Source: JBGMEA01 sp963674555
Lineage (GTDB): Bacteria; Bacillota; Clostridia; Eubacteriales; Anaerofustaceae
Length of the DNA: 64,000 nucleotides
Assembly (NCBI GenBank): GCA_963674555.1
Contig: OY771429.1
Coordinates: 248,001 to 312,000, forward strand
Direction: 5' to 3'
The notes under the pieces are model-generated. The model did not search any database and was not told where the DNA came from. It worked only from the letters and a program-made list of their open reading frames with translations. A program made the translations under genes and the position numbers. Below, one piece after another: positions 50,761 to 60,515 of this stretch (position 1 is the stretch's first letter; each line of letters begins with the position of its first letter).

Positions 50761-53361
50761 ATGAATTTACAAAAATACACACAGAAATCAATAGAAGCGA
50801 TTCAGAACGCACAGAATTTAAGTATACAAAATGGTAATCCTCAAATAGAACAAGAACATTTGGTCTATGCGTTGGCAACTCAACAAAATGGATTTATCCC
50901 CGAATTATTAAAAAAAATGGGGATCGATGTGATCTCTTTTGCACATACTGTAGAGAAAGAGATCGGCAAACTGCCTGCGATCTCGGGAAGCGGACACGAA
51001 AGCGGCAAAGTATATGTTTCACCCGAAGTCGAGACGGCATTTGTAGCTGCTGAAAAAAAAGCGGAACAAATGAAAGACGAATACGTATCCGTGGAACACA
51101 TCATGTCCGCGATGGTGGACAAACCTAGCACAGGATTAAAACGCGTCTTTGAAACCTACGGATTACAAAGAACACCGTTTAATGAAACGGTCGCATCGGT
51201 ACGCGGAAATACCAGAGTAACGAGCGATTCTCCGGAAGATACCTATGACGCATTGGAAAAATACGGACGGGATCTTGTTGAACTTGCTAAAAATAACAAA
51301 CTTGATCCTGTAATCGGCAGAGACGATGAAATACGAAATGTTATTCGGATCTTATCCAGAAAGACCAAAAATAATCCTGTATTGATCGGTGAACCAGGAG
51401 TCGGCAAAACCGCGATCGCTGAAGGATTGGCGCTTAGGATCGTTCGAGGGGACGTCCCGAACAGCCTTACAGACAGAAAGATCTTTTCATTGGATATGGG
51501 TTCGTTAGTCGCGGGTGCGAAATTCAGAGGCGAATTTGAAGAAAGGCTGAAAGCAGTTTTGGAAGAAGTCAAACAGAGTGAAGGACGCATCATACTATTC
51601 ATCGACGAACTTCACACAATCGTAGGTGCTGGCGCTTCAGAAGGATCCATGGATGCAGGTAATCTTTTAAAACCTATGCTTGCACGCGGAGAATTGCATT
51701 GCATCGGCGCGACTACATTAAACGAGTACCGCAAATATATTGAAAAAGATGCCGCGCTCGAAAGACGTTTCCAGCCTGTTATGGTTGATGAGCCGACAGT
51801 GGAAGATACGATCTCGATCTTACGCGGATTAAAAGAACGCTATGAAGTTTATCACGGGGTAAAGATACTGGATCAGGCTTTGATTGCTGCCGCAGTCTTG
51901 TCGCATCGCTATATCTCTGATCGATTCTTGCCTGATAAAGCGATCGATCTTGTGGATGAAGCTTGCGCAATGATTCGTACGGAAATCGATTCAATGCCTA
52001 CGGAGCTGGATCAAATATCTCGAAAGATCATGCAACATGAAATTGAAGAAGCTGCGCTTAAAAAAGATACAGATTCACTTTCTAAAGAACATCTTAAGGA
52101 AATCCAAAAAGAATTGGCTGATATGCGTGAAGAATTCAACGAAATGAAAGCCAAATGGGAAAACGAAAAATCAGAGATCGAAAAAGTCCAAAAACTGCGC
52201 GAAGAATTAGAAGAGATCAATGCTGAGATAGAGCGCGCAGAACGCAACTACGATCTTACAAAAGCAGCTGAGTTGAAATACGGAAAACTGCCTGAGATCC
52301 AAAAAGCATTGGATGAAGAAGAGATACTAGCCGAAAAAGCCGGCGCAGATAATACTCTTTTACGAGACAAAGTCACGGAAGAAGAAATAGCGCGAATCAT
52401 AGCCCGATGGACAGGAATACCTGTTTCTAAATTAATGGAAGGAGAACGCGAAAAACTCTTGCAGTTAGCGGATATATTACACAAACGTGTGATAGGTCAA
52501 GACGAGGCAGTCGAAAAAGTTTCTGAAGCTATCCTTCGTTCAAGAGCAGGTATACAAGATCAAGAAAAACCGATCGGTTCATTCTTATTCTTGGGACCGA
52601 CCGGGGTCGGAAAAACCGAACTGGCAAAAACATTGTCAGAAGTTTTATTTGACGATGAACACAACATGATACGAATTGACATGAGTGAGTATATGGAGAA
52701 ATTCTCGGTGTCGAGACTTGTCGGAGCGCCTCCGGGATATGTTGGCTACGAAGAAGGCGGACAACTTACGGAAAGCGTACGCAGAAAACCTTATTCGGTT
52801 ATCTTGTTTGACGAGATCGAAAAAGCTCACCCTGATGTCTTCAATATATTATTGCAAGTCTTGGATGATGGACGGATCACGGATTCTCAAGGTAGGACCG
52901 TTGATTTCAAAAATACGATCATTATTATGACTTCTAACCTGGGTTCACATTTAATATTGGATGGGATCGATGAGGATGGCAACATTACGGATGAGACTAA
53001 AACGAACATCGACATTTTATTGAAACAACAATTCCGGCCGGAGTTTTTAAATCGATTGGATGATATTGTTTTCTACAAACCGCTCATGAGAGAAGAAATT
53101 TACAAGATCATAGAGTTAATGTTTAATGATCTGCGAAAAAGATTGGATCAAAAACAATTGACTTTATCTGTCAGTGATGATGCCAAACAGTTTATCGCGG
53201 ATACCGCATATGATCCGGTTTACGGAGCACGTCCGCTTAAACGATATATTCAGCACAATGTAGAAACATTGATCGCTAAGATCATCATAGGTGAAGATCT
53301 TTTACCGAATACAAACTTAGAGCTGGTCTATGAAGATGAACGATTGCAAATAAAACACTAA
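50761..53361 (+). CDS. clpB: ATP-dependent disaggregase ClpB
   Basis: An 866-residue AAA+ chaperone that with DnaK rescues aggregated protein. The double Clp N domain covers about 1-145. NBD1 has Walker A GEPGVGKTA at about 205-213 and Walker B IILFIDELHTIVGAG. The middle coiled-coil domain at about 400-525 is full length, which separates ClpB from ClpC. NBD2 has GPTGVGKTE at about 609-617 and VILFDEIEKAHPDVF. There is no ClpP-binding IGF loop that I can see. It is preceded by GGAGGTAGAT and followed by a strong terminator. No CIRCE element is visible upstream. Confidence 0.96.
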   Translation: MNLQKYTQKSIEAIQNAQNLSIQNGNPQIEQEHLVYALATQQNGFIPELLKKMGIDVISFAHTVEKEIGKLPAISGSGHESGKVYVSPEVETAFVAAEKKAEQMKDEYVSVEHIMSAMVDKPSTGLKRVFETYGLQRTPFNETVASVRGNTRVTSDSPEDTYDALEKYGRDLVELAKNNKLDPVIGRDDEIRNVIRILSRKTKNNPVLIGEPGVGKTAIAEGLALRIVRGDVPNSLTDRKIFSLDMGSLVAGAKFRGEFEERLKAVLEEVKQSEGRIILFIDELHTIVGAGASEGSMDAGNLLKPMLARGELHCIGATTLNEYRKYIEKDAALERRFQPVMVDEPTVEDTISILRGLKERYEVYHGVKILDQALIAAAVLSHRYISDRFLPDKAIDLVDEACAMIRTEIDSMPTELDQISRKIMQHEIEEAALKKDTDSLSKEHLKEIQKELADMREEFNEMKAKWENEKSEIEKVQKLREELEEINAEIERAERNYDLTKAAELKYGKLPEIQKALDEEEILAEKAGADNTLLRDKVTEEEIARIIARWTGIPVSKLMEGEREKLLQLADILHKRVIGQDEAVEKVSEAILRSRAGIQDQEKPIGSFLFLGPTGVGKTELAKTLSEVLFDDEHNMIRIDMSEYMEKFSVSRLVGAPPGYVGYEEGGQLTESVRRKPYSVILFDEIEKAHPDVFNILLQVLDDGRITDSQGRTVDFKNTIIIMTSNLGSHLILDGIDEDGNITDETKTNIDILLKQQFRPEFLNRLDDIVFYKPLMREEIYKIIELMFNDLRKRLDQKQLTLSVSDDAKQFIADTAYDPVYGARPLKRYIQHNVETLIAKIIIGEDLLPNTNLELVYEDERLQIKH

Positions 53362-53365
53362 AATA

Positions 53366-53394
53366 AAAAAAGCAGTAGAAATACTGCTTTTTTA
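53366..53394. terminator. Terminator after clpB
   Basis: AGCAGTA (53371-53377) / TACTGCT (53382-53388) with a flanking A-run and T-run; bidirectional. Confidence 0.85.
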
Positions 53395-53411
53395 TTTGTT
53401 GTAAATTTAAG

Positions 53412-54770
53412 CTACTTTTGGATAAAATCAGCAATAGTAGTTATCACATCATCCGCAATATCCGATACATTGTAATATTCTGTAGGATTCGGTACACCTT
53501 CCCCTTTCAGGAATAAATGGTTCAATCCGTTAAATACAACAAATTGCACGTCCGATCGATCCTTAAGCGCTTGTTTGTAAGGTTCGGTTTCAGATAACGG
53601 CACTTGATAGTCTCTGTCTCCATTAAGGAATAGCATAGGTACATCAATATTTGCGACATCGCCGATAGGATCATAGTTTTTTAATGATAACCAATATACT
53701 GCAGGTACATTGTAAAGCGAACTGCTCGCATATTGGTGCTGGTTTTCTTCTGTTAATGCATGTACGTTCTCAGTCATCGTATCAGACAAATCGATATTGG
53801 TTTGTTCAGCCTCAGTGATCGTTCCATCCAATTCAGCAAGATAATTAATTTGATACAGCATCAGATCCTCCAAAGGCGTTGACGGTGCGGCCATAAAAAC
53901 GTAACCTGCCGCTTTTTCTCCAATTGCTTGATCGATCATCGGTAATACATACCCGCCTAAACTGTGCCCGATATAATATATTTTTTCGGAATCCACCGTA
54001 CTGTAAGAGCTCATAAAATCATAAGCATAAACGCTGTCATCGATGACCTCAGTATAAATCGTGACCTCATCAGAGGCTAATTCCGATTGATATGCATATG
54101 TTCTTTTATCATAGATCAGTACAGTGATTCCTTTATCCGCCAAACCTGCGGCAAGATCAAAATACGGTTGGTTCCCACCAAGAGATCCAAATCGATCATT
54201 CGGTCCCGATCCACCGATTATGATCGCACATGGTCCGTTTACTGCTCCTTCTTTATAGAACACAGTTCCCGATACTTTATATACATCTTCTCCGAACTCC
54301 ACTTCTTCCGTTTTTACACTCGCGGGAAGTTCTTTATACATCTTGCTTTCATATCCCGCTAAAAGAAATGATTCAATGGCCCCTTGCCCATCTACTCCTA
54401 CCAGTATAAAAGCATTTTTGTATTTGAATTCAAGTTCATACGTTGCCTGATATCCTCCGGAAGCACTTTGCCCGATCGAGGCTGTTTCAGTATCCACTTG
54501 TATAAACTCTCCACACGTTATGAGTAACTGTTGATTCCAAACCTGATCGAACAATTCCGCAGTTACGCTTTGTTCCACCAGAGCAGTCATTTCAAAATCT
54601 GTTATCATAGCTTCAAAATCGTTTTCGGTAAAATCGAGTATATATGCATCTGTTATCTGCTTTGATTCCGATTCACTCAGGGATTGTTGACAGCCTACCA
54701 ATGAACCTACTAAAAACAAAACAATCAAGATTGATACTATTTTCTTCATAATCGTATTGATCCTTTTCAC
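53412..54770 (-). CDS. Alpha/beta-hydrolase lipoprotein with N-terminal DUF3887-like domain
   Basis: Up to 452 residues; the ATG at 54747-54749 (MKKIVSILIVLF) is the likelier start. Signal peptide with lipobox SLVGC. Residues about 35-140 form a small alpha/beta domain (ITDAYILDFTENDFEAMITDF) of the kind seen in DUF3887 proteins. An alpha/beta hydrolase follows: oxyanion GGSGPNDRFGS at about 190-200, nucleophile YIGHSLGGYVLPM (G-x-S-x-G) at about 265-277, Asp in FLNGDRDYQVP and His in GLNHLFLKG. An esterase or dienelactone-hydrolase-like role at the cell surface is inferred. It is convergent with clpB and alone in its transcript. Confidence 0.85.
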   Translation of the reverse strand: MKRINTIMKKIVSILIVLFLVGSLVGCQQSLSESESKQITDAYILDFTENDFEAMITDFEMTALVEQSVTAELFDQVWNQQLLITCGEFIQVDTETASIGQSASGGYQATYELEFKYKNAFILVGVDGQGAIESFLLAGYESKMYKELPASVKTEEVEFGEDVYKVSGTVFYKEGAVNGPCAIIIGGSGPNDRFGSLGGNQPYFDLAAGLADKGITVLIYDKRTYAYQSELASDEVTIYTEVIDDSVYAYDFMSSYSTVDSEKIYYIGHSLGGYVLPMIDQAIGEKAAGYVFMAAPSTPLEDLMLYQINYLAELDGTITEAEQTNIDLSDTMTENVHALTEENQHQYASSSLYNVPAVYWLSLKNYDPIGDVANIDVPMLFLNGDRDYQVPLSETEPYKQALKDRSDVQFVVFNGLNHLFLKGEGVPNPTEYYNVSDIADDVITTIADFIQK

Positions 54771-54859
54771 TCTTTTTCTACATTATAGCTTAATATCTTA
54801 AAAAATACCATAACTTGCCGAGTAAGATTGAGGTTGCGCCATTCATCGCGAAACACTGA

Positions 54860-54888
54860 TTGACAACACTTCTATTTATTCGTATGAT
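54860..54888 (+). promoter_or_regulatory. Promoter of mscL
   Basis: TTGACA (54860-54865), 17-base spacer, TATGAT (54883-54888), 45 bases upstream of the ATG. Confidence 0.7.
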
Positions 54889-54932
54889 AAATATATCCTT
54901 AATATGAATAATCAACGAAAAGGAGTTTTTAA

Positions 54933-55349
54933 ATGGAAGAAAAAAAAGGCTTTTTTCAGGAATTTAAAGAATTTATTACAAAAGGAAATGTAATGGATCT
55001 GGCAATCGGTATTATTATCGGAAGTGCATTTACATCGATCGTATCTTCACTGGTTAAAGATATACTTACACCGATACTTTCATTTTTGACAGGAAAGATC
55101 AATTTCTCCGAGCTTAAAATCCTCATATCCCCCGCTACAGATACAAAAATAGAGTCTGCCATTTATTATGGCAATTTCCTTCAAAACCTCATCAGTTTTT
55201 TGCTAATATCCTTTACTGTTTTCTTATTGATCAAATTTGTGAATAAATTCAAAAAGAAAGAAACTCCCGATGATAATGAAGAAATCACGATACCTCAAGA
55301 AATCCAACTTTTGACTGAAATCCGTGATCTTTTAAAAAATGAATCATAA
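54933..55349 (+). CDS. mscL: Large-conductance mechanosensitive channel MscL
   Basis: A 138-residue channel opened by membrane tension to release solutes on osmotic downshock. The N-terminal helix and TM1 (FKEFITKGNVMDLAIGIIIGSAFTSIVSSLVKDILTPIL, about 11-49) contain the conserved GNVMDLA-G-IIG hallmark. TM2 is at about 80-100 (NFLQNLISFLLISFTVFLLI), with a cytoplasmic charged helix at the C-terminus. Length is normal. The start follows AAAGGAG. Confidence 0.96.
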   Translation: MEEKKGFFQEFKEFITKGNVMDLAIGIIIGSAFTSIVSSLVKDILTPILSFLTGKINFSELKILISPATDTKIESAIYYGNFLQNLISFLLISFTVFLLIKFVNKFKKKETPDDNEEITIPQEIQLLTEIRDLLKNES

Positions 55350-55434
55350 ATACAAAATTTCATTTATGCGAAGTCATTATTCTTGTAATACGCCCAAGGT
55401 TCAAGTATAATAATAAATGATTTAGGGAGAGAAG

Positions 55435-56382
55435 ATGAACTGGACAGAGCTGACAATAAGCACAACAAAAGAAGGAATAGAACCTCTGACGGGACTATTG
55501 ATCCAATTAGGTATCAATGGATTCATTGTAGAGGATCCTGAAGAGTTACTAGCGTTTATAGAAGAAAACGCTGACACATGGGACATTATCGAAGATGATA
55601 TCCCCTCTTTAACGGCCAATGAACCTAATATTAAAATTTATATCTCTGATACCGCGCAGGGTGAAGAACAATTGCGCTCGATCAGATCAGGATTGATCCA
55701 ATTAAAAAAAATGGATACTGAGGATCTATACGGAAATCTTGAAGTGCAATTACAGCACATGCAAGACGAAGATTGGGCAAACAATTGGAAACAATACTTC
55801 AAACCTTTTGCAGTCGGTAAAAATTTAGTTATTAAACCCACTTGGGAAGACTATGATAACTCCGATAATAAATTGGTTATACAAATCGACCCCGGAAGCA
55901 GTTTCGGCTCAGGATTACATGAAACTACGCAGTTATGTTTGATCGCCTTGGAAGATTTAATTAAACAAAGAGATACAGTGGTCGATGTCGGTTGTGGTAG
56001 CGGAATACTATCGGTTGCGGCAGCCCTTCTCGGTAGCGAAAAAGTTATCGGCATCGATATTGACGAATCTTCTGTTATTACATCACAGGAAAGTGCTCGT
56101 ATTAATCAAACCGAAGATATAACACAATTCATATGCGGTGATCTGGTTACAGATATTAATATGCAAGCGGATATCGTCATCGCGAATCTTTTTGCGAATA
56201 CAATCATAAAATTACTACCCGATATTAAACGAATTTTAAAACCAAAAGGTTTGTTTATTTCATCCGGGATCATCGAAGATCGATTGGATGAAGTGACAGA
56301 AAGTTACAAAGCGAACGGTTTATCACCTATAAAGATCGATCACATCGGCGACTGGTACATCGTGATCGGGCAATTATCTTAA
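55435..56382 (+). CDS. prmA: Ribosomal protein L11 methyltransferase
   Basis: A 315-residue SAM-dependent methyltransferase trimethylating L11. The N-terminal substrate-recognition domain (MNWTELTISTTKEGIEPLTGLLIQLGINGFIVED) is followed by DPGSSFGSGLHETTQLCL at about 147-164 and the SAM motif VVDVGCGSGILSVAA at about 181-195. IVIANLFANTI at about 243-253 is the catalytic N-x-x-x motif region. Length and order are standard. The nucleoside ABC genes start 27 bases downstream. Confidence 0.95.
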   Translation: MNWTELTISTTKEGIEPLTGLLIQLGINGFIVEDPEELLAFIEENADTWDIIEDDIPSLTANEPNIKIYISDTAQGEEQLRSIRSGLIQLKKMDTEDLYGNLEVQLQHMQDEDWANNWKQYFKPFAVGKNLVIKPTWEDYDNSDNKLVIQIDPGSSFGSGLHETTQLCLIALEDLIKQRDTVVDVGCGSGILSVAAALLGSEKVIGIDIDESSVITSQESARINQTEDITQFICGDLVTDINMQADIVIANLFANTIIKLLPDIKRILKPKGLFISSGIIEDRLDEVTESYKANGLSPIKIDHIGDWYIVIGQLS

Positions 56383-56409
56383 CAACACATCAAAGCAGGA
56401 GGCGATTCA

Positions 56410-57936
56410 GTGGAATATGTTATCGAAATGCTGAATATCACCAAAATTTTTCCCGGCATTATCGCAAACGATAATGTTACTTTATTAGTCAAAAAAGGGG
56501 AAATACATGCCTTGCTCGGTGAAAACGGAGCAGGAAAATCGACCTTGATGAATGTCTTATTCGGCTTGTATCAACAAAACAGCGGACAAATAAAAATCAA
56601 CGGAAAAGCAGTTAAAATAGATGATCCTAATGACGCAAACAGATTGGGTATCGGTATGGTGCATCAACACTTTAAACTTGTCGAGACATTTACGGTGCTC
56701 GAGAACATTGTATTAGGTGCTGAAGACAAAAAAGCTGGCTTTCTGACTTTAACGGAAGCCAGAAAAAAAGTGATGGAATTAAGCGAGCAATATCGTTTAA
56801 TGATCGAACCTGATGCTTTGGTTCAGAATATCACAGTAGGTATGCAACAACGCGTAGAAATACTGAAAATGCTTTATCGTGATAATGATATTTTGATCTT
56901 TGACGAACCAACGGCTGTGTTGACACCTCAGGAAATCGAAGAATTTATGAAGATCATGAAAAAGTTGGCACAAGAAGGAAAGTCGATCATATTCATCACA
57001 CATAAATTAAACGAGATCAAAGAAGTTGCCGATCGATGCACGATCTTAAGAAAAGGAAAATATATCGATACGGTAGAAGTTTCCGAAACATCGCCTGAAG
57101 AGCTATCTGAAATGATGGTTGGCAGAAAGATCAATCTGAATATCGAAAAGAAATCTCTGAAACCCGGTGAAACGATCCTCAAAGTTGAAGACCTCAACAT
57201 GAAACCAAAGCACGCGACAAAATATCTTCTGAAAGATATCGGATTTGAAGTGCGAAAAAATGAAATTGTATGTATCGCCGGTATCGACGGTAACGGTCAA
57301 TCGGAATTGGTTTATGCATTAACCGGAATGATGCCGTTTGAACAAGGAAAAATAACCTTGTCAGATCAAGATATAACAAAATCCAGCATTCGCAAACGCT
57401 TAAATGCCGGTATAGGACATATACCTGAAGATAGGCAAAAATACGGATTGGTTCTTGATTACACACTGGAAGAAAATTTGATTTTAGAAACTTACTACAC
57501 TCCTCAATTTCAACATTTGAATTTTTTGAAATTTGATGCGATACGTGAATACGCAAAAAAACTGATCAAAGAATACGACATCCGAAGCGGACAAGGACCC
57601 GTAACTCCTGCACGAAGCATGTCAGGCGGTAATCAGCAAAAAGCGATCGTTGCCCGAGAGATCGATCAAGATCCTGACTTGTTGATCGCTGTTCAACCTA
57701 CTCGGGGACTTGATGTCGGTGCGATTGAATATATCCATTCGCAGCTCGTCGAACAACGAGATGCCGGAAAAGGCGTATTGCTGGTTTCTTTGGAATTGGA
57801 TGAAGTAATGAATTTAAGCGACAGAATACTTGTGATCTATGAAGGCGAACTTGTCGGTGAATTTGATCCGAATAAGATCAGCACAAAAGAACTCGGTCTT
57901 TACATGGCAGGATCCAAGAAAGAGGCGAATGCATGA
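56410..57936 (+). CDS. Nucleoside-type ABC importer, double ATPase subunit
   Basis: A 508-residue protein with two ABC domains. Domain 1 has Walker A GENGAGKST at about 38-46, with Walker B LIFDEPTAVLTP and switch THKL. Domain 2 has GIDGNGQSEL in the degenerate Walker A, signature MSGGNQQKAIVARE and QPTRGLDVGAI. This layout (YufO/NupO, RbsA-like) belongs to BMP-family uptake systems for nucleosides. The start is GTG at 56410-56412 behind AGGAGGCGATTCA. It overlaps the first permease gene by 4 bases (ATGA). Confidence 0.92.
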   Translation: MEYVIEMLNITKIFPGIIANDNVTLLVKKGEIHALLGENGAGKSTLMNVLFGLYQQNSGQIKINGKAVKIDDPNDANRLGIGMVHQHFKLVETFTVLENIVLGAEDKKAGFLTLTEARKKVMELSEQYRLMIEPDALVQNITVGMQQRVEILKMLYRDNDILIFDEPTAVLTPQEIEEFMKIMKKLAQEGKSIIFITHKLNEIKEVADRCTILRKGKYIDTVEVSETSPEELSEMMVGRKINLNIEKKSLKPGETILKVEDLNMKPKHATKYLLKDIGFEVRKNEIVCIAGIDGNGQSELVYALTGMMPFEQGKITLSDQDITKSSIRKRLNAGIGHIPEDRQKYGLVLDYTLEENLILETYYTPQFQHLNFLKFDAIREYAKKLIKEYDIRSGQGPVTPARSMSGGNQQKAIVAREIDQDPDLLIAVQPTRGLDVGAIEYIHSQLVEQRDAGKGVLLVSLELDEVMNLSDRILVIYEGELVGEFDPNKISTKELGLYMAGSKKEANA

Positions 57937-59054
57937 ATAACTCACTGAAAAACTTCTTTACTAAAATACGCCAATTGATCAATATCACTGTCAAAAAAGA
58001 TGCATTTTTAAGTTTTGCTTCATCTTTTGGGGCAATTTTAGTAGGCTTATTTGTAGGTTTGATCATTCTACTCATCAGTAATCCTGCACAAGCATTTAAC
58101 GGATTCTTTACCATCCTGGCGGGCGGGTTTACCGGTGGTACAAACGGTATCGGACAAGTTTTATACCTTGCTACCCCTATCATTATGACAGGTCTTTCGG
58201 TAGGCTTTGCCTTTAAAACAGGATTATTTAATATCGGTACCCCGGGACAATTTATTGTCGGTGCCTATGTTGCGATCTACATAGGCGTCAAATGGACTTT
58301 TCTACCATCTTCTTTTGCATGGGTCGTGGCACTGTTTGCTTCGCTACTGGCGGGAGCCTTTTGGGCGCTTCTTCCCGGCATACTAAAAGCATTGAGAAAT
58401 GTAAATGAAGTCATCTCTTCGATCATGATGAATTATATCGGTATGTATCTGGTCAATTATCTGATCGTTCAAACTGTATACGATTCAACGAGAAATCAAA
58501 CAACACCTCCATCAACAGTTATCCCAAAATGGGGGCTCGATAAGATATTCGGTAGCTCGAATATCAACGGCGGTTTTTTTATAATGATCTTGTGTGTAAT
58601 CATCATTTATATCATCTTAAACAAAACCACGCTTGGATATGAATTGAAAGCATGTGGATTTAATAAAAATGCCAGCCGATACGCAGGGATAAATGAAACG
58701 AAAAGCATTATACTCGCAATGGTGATCGCCGGAGCCTTGGCAGGTCTCGGCGGCGGTCTTCTCTATTTGTCTGTCGGTAAACACATATCTGTTGTAGATG
58801 TATTGGCTATCGAAGGATTCAACGGGATACCGGTTGCCTTGCTTGGTTTAAGCAATCCTATCGGCATATTCTTTTCAGGAATATTTATTGCATATCTTAC
58901 GCAAGGCGGATTTTATATGCAAAGATTTGATTTTGTTCCTGAAGTTATAAATATTATTATCGCAGTAATCATTTATTGCAGTGCATTCTCGTTGGCAATA
59001 AAGAACTTTATTACAAACCGAAGAAAAAATAAAACTGAAGGTGACGCGAAATGA
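57933..59054 (+). CDS. Nucleoside-type ABC importer permease 1
   Basis: A 373-residue permease of the BPD_transp_2 family, with about nine to ten TM helices. TPIIMTGLSVGFAFKTGLFNIGTPGQFIVGAY at about 84-115 and LRNVNEVISSIMMNYIGMYLVNYLI at about 151-175 are diagnostic of YufP/NupP. GLGGGLLYLSVG near 270 is the second conserved loop. It overlaps the ATPase gene and the second permease gene by 4 bases each. Confidence 0.93.
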   Translation: MNNSLKNFFTKIRQLINITVKKDAFLSFASSFGAILVGLFVGLIILLISNPAQAFNGFFTILAGGFTGGTNGIGQVLYLATPIIMTGLSVGFAFKTGLFNIGTPGQFIVGAYVAIYIGVKWTFLPSSFAWVVALFASLLAGAFWALLPGILKALRNVNEVISSIMMNYIGMYLVNYLIVQTVYDSTRNQTTPPSTVIPKWGLDKIFGSSNINGGFFIMILCVIIIYIILNKTTLGYELKACGFNKNASRYAGINETKSIILAMVIAGALAGLGGGLLYLSVGKHISVVDVLAIEGFNGIPVALLGLSNPIGIFFSGIFIAYLTQGGFYMQRFDFVPEVINIIIAVIIYCSAFSLAIKNFITNRRKNKTEGDAK

Positions 59055-60004
59055 ATGTAATCTATTTTATTGTTCAACAAACCATGTATTTTTCGATCCC
59101 ACTCCTTGTTGTCGCCTTAGGCGGTATGTTTTCTGAAAGAAGTGGTGTTGTCAATATTGCCCTGGAAGGAATGATGATCATGGGAGCCTTTGCAGGCATA
59201 CTGTTTATCAATATTTTCCAAGATGTTTTATCCGGTCAATTATTGCTGATCATTGCGATCATCATTGCGGGATCGATCGGGGTCATATTCTCGCTGTTTC
59301 ATGCATATGCTTCTATCAATATGAAAGCTGTTCAAGTTATCAGCGGTACTGCATTGAATATGTTCGCTCCAGCTTTTGCGATATTTGTTGCAAGAATGAT
59401 CCAAGGCGTTCAACAAATAGGATTCTATAATCAATTCAGGATCGTCTCAGTACCCTATCTGAGTAAAATTCCAATCATCGGAAGAATGTTTTTTGAGAAT
59501 GCCTATATAACTACATATATAGCACTTGGCATTTTATTGATCTCTATCGTTTTATTGTACAAAACAAAATTCGGTTTACGCCTGCGTGCATGCGGGGAAC
59601 ATCCTCAAGCAGCGGATTCGTTGGGTGTAAATGTATATAGGATGCGTTATGCAGGTGTTATGATATCGGGATTACTTGCCGGTATCGGAGGCCTGATCTT
59701 CATCATACCGACTTCAACGAATTTTAATGCTGATGTAGGAGGATATGGATTCCTTGCACTGGCTGTATTGATTTTCGGACAATGGAAGCCGCTTCGAATT
59801 CTGGTAGCCGCATTATTTTTTGGACTTATGAAAACCTTAGCGGCTGCATACTCCGCAATTCCTATATTAGCCGCTTTACAGATCCCGGGAAGTGTTTATA
59901 AAATGATCCCCTACATCGCTACGATCATTGTACTGATATTCTCATCAAAATATTCCCGTGCACCGAAAGCTTCAGGCATCCCATACGATAAAAGCAGTCG
60001 CTGA
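59051..60004 (+). CDS. Nucleoside-type ABC importer permease 2
   Basis: A 317-residue BPD_transp_2 permease paralogous to the preceding gene: GGMFSERSGVVNIALEGMMIMGAF at about 24-47, MKAVQVISGTALNMFAPAFAIF at about 93-114, RACGEHPQAADSLGVNVYRMRY and GLLAGIGGLIFI at about 216-227. It completes the YufO-P-Q (NupOPQ) membrane part. No BmpA-type binding lipoprotein is in the window, so it must be encoded elsewhere. The next feature is tRNA-Pro. Confidence 0.93.
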   Translation: MNVIYFIVQQTMYFSIPLLVVALGGMFSERSGVVNIALEGMMIMGAFAGILFINIFQDVLSGQLLLIIAIIIAGSIGVIFSLFHAYASINMKAVQVISGTALNMFAPAFAIFVARMIQGVQQIGFYNQFRIVSVPYLSKIPIIGRMFFENAYITTYIALGILLISIVLLYKTKFGLRLRACGEHPQAADSLGVNVYRMRYAGVMISGLLAGIGGLIFIIPTSTNFNADVGGYGFLALAVLIFGQWKPLRILVAALFFGLMKTLAAAYSAIPILAALQIPGSVYKMIPYIATIIVLIFSSKYSRAPKASGIPYDKSSR

Positions 60005-60075
60005 TAAATTTGATCGGTATTCTGCTTTTAATACTTGATTTTCATATAGCAAGCCTATATAATAGTCTATGCAGT

Positions 60076-60152
60076 CGGGGTGTGGCTCAGCTTGGTAGAG
60101 CGCTTGAATGGGGTTCAAGAGGCCGGAAGTTCGAATCTTCTCACTCCGACCA
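60076..60152 (+). tRNA. tRNA-Pro (anticodon GGG)
   Basis: Acceptor CGGGGTG with CACTCCG, D-arm GCTC...GAGC, anticodon stem CTTGA/TCAAG around loop ATGGGGT (anticodon GGG), T-loop TTCGAAT, discriminator A, encoded CCA. The loop base 38 T and base 32 A are slightly unusual. Confidence 0.92.
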
Positions 60153-60170
60153 TAATAACAGAATATTATA

Positions 60171-60204
60171 AAAAATAAGAATGGAATTCCATTCTTATTT
60201 TTTA
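60171..60204 (+). terminator. Terminator after tRNA-Pro
   Basis: AAATAAGAATGG / CCATTCTTATTT stem around AATT, followed by a T-run. Confidence 0.85.
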
Positions 60205-60258
60205 TTGACAAGCAAAATAATATATAGTAAAATACTATTAGTTAGCAAAGACTAACTA
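60205..60258 (+). promoter_or_regulatory. feo promoter with DtxR/IdeR-like operator
   Basis: TTGACA (60205-60210), 17-base spacer, TAAAAT (60228-60233). Directly after it lies the inverted repeat TAGTTAG (60239-60245) / CTAACTA (60252-60258), covering the expected start site. The TTAG...CTAA pattern resembles iron-dependent DtxR-family boxes. Confidence 0.75.
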
Positions 60259-60280
60259 TATTGTATATGAGGTCATATTT

Positions 60281-60505
60281 ATGAGATTAGATAAATTAAA
60301 AACAGGCGTACAAGGTGTCATATCCGAAGTCGGCGGTGAAGGCATCCTTCGGAAAAGACTTCTCGATATGGGATTGACGCCAAAAACAAAAATATTTATC
60401 CGAAAAGTCGCTCCTCTCGGAGATCCAATCGAAGTCAATTTACGCGGATACGAGCTCACTTTGCGCGCAGACGATGCCGCTAATATTGATGTAGAAGTAA
60501 TTTAG
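60281..60505 (+). CDS. feoA: Ferrous iron transport accessory protein FeoA
   Basis: A 74-residue SH3-like protein. MRLDKLKTGVQGVISEVGGEGILRKRLLDMGLTPKTKI and VAPLGDPIEVNLRGYELTLRADDAANI match FeoA from end to end. It assists FeoB, encoded 10 bases downstream. The start ATG is preceded by GAGGTCATATTT. Under the iron-box promoter described upstream. Confidence 0.96.
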   Translation: MRLDKLKTGVQGVISEVGGEGILRKRLLDMGLTPKTKIFIRKVAPLGDPIEVNLRGYELTLRADDAANIDVEVI

Positions 60506-60515
60506 GAGAGCAGCT

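Noticed and set aside
60075..60152. tRNA-Pro starting one base earlier with acceptor TCGGGGT
   Set aside because: That pairing leaves only CCA after base 72 with no discriminator; starting at 60076 gives a normal acceptor, discriminator A and CCA.
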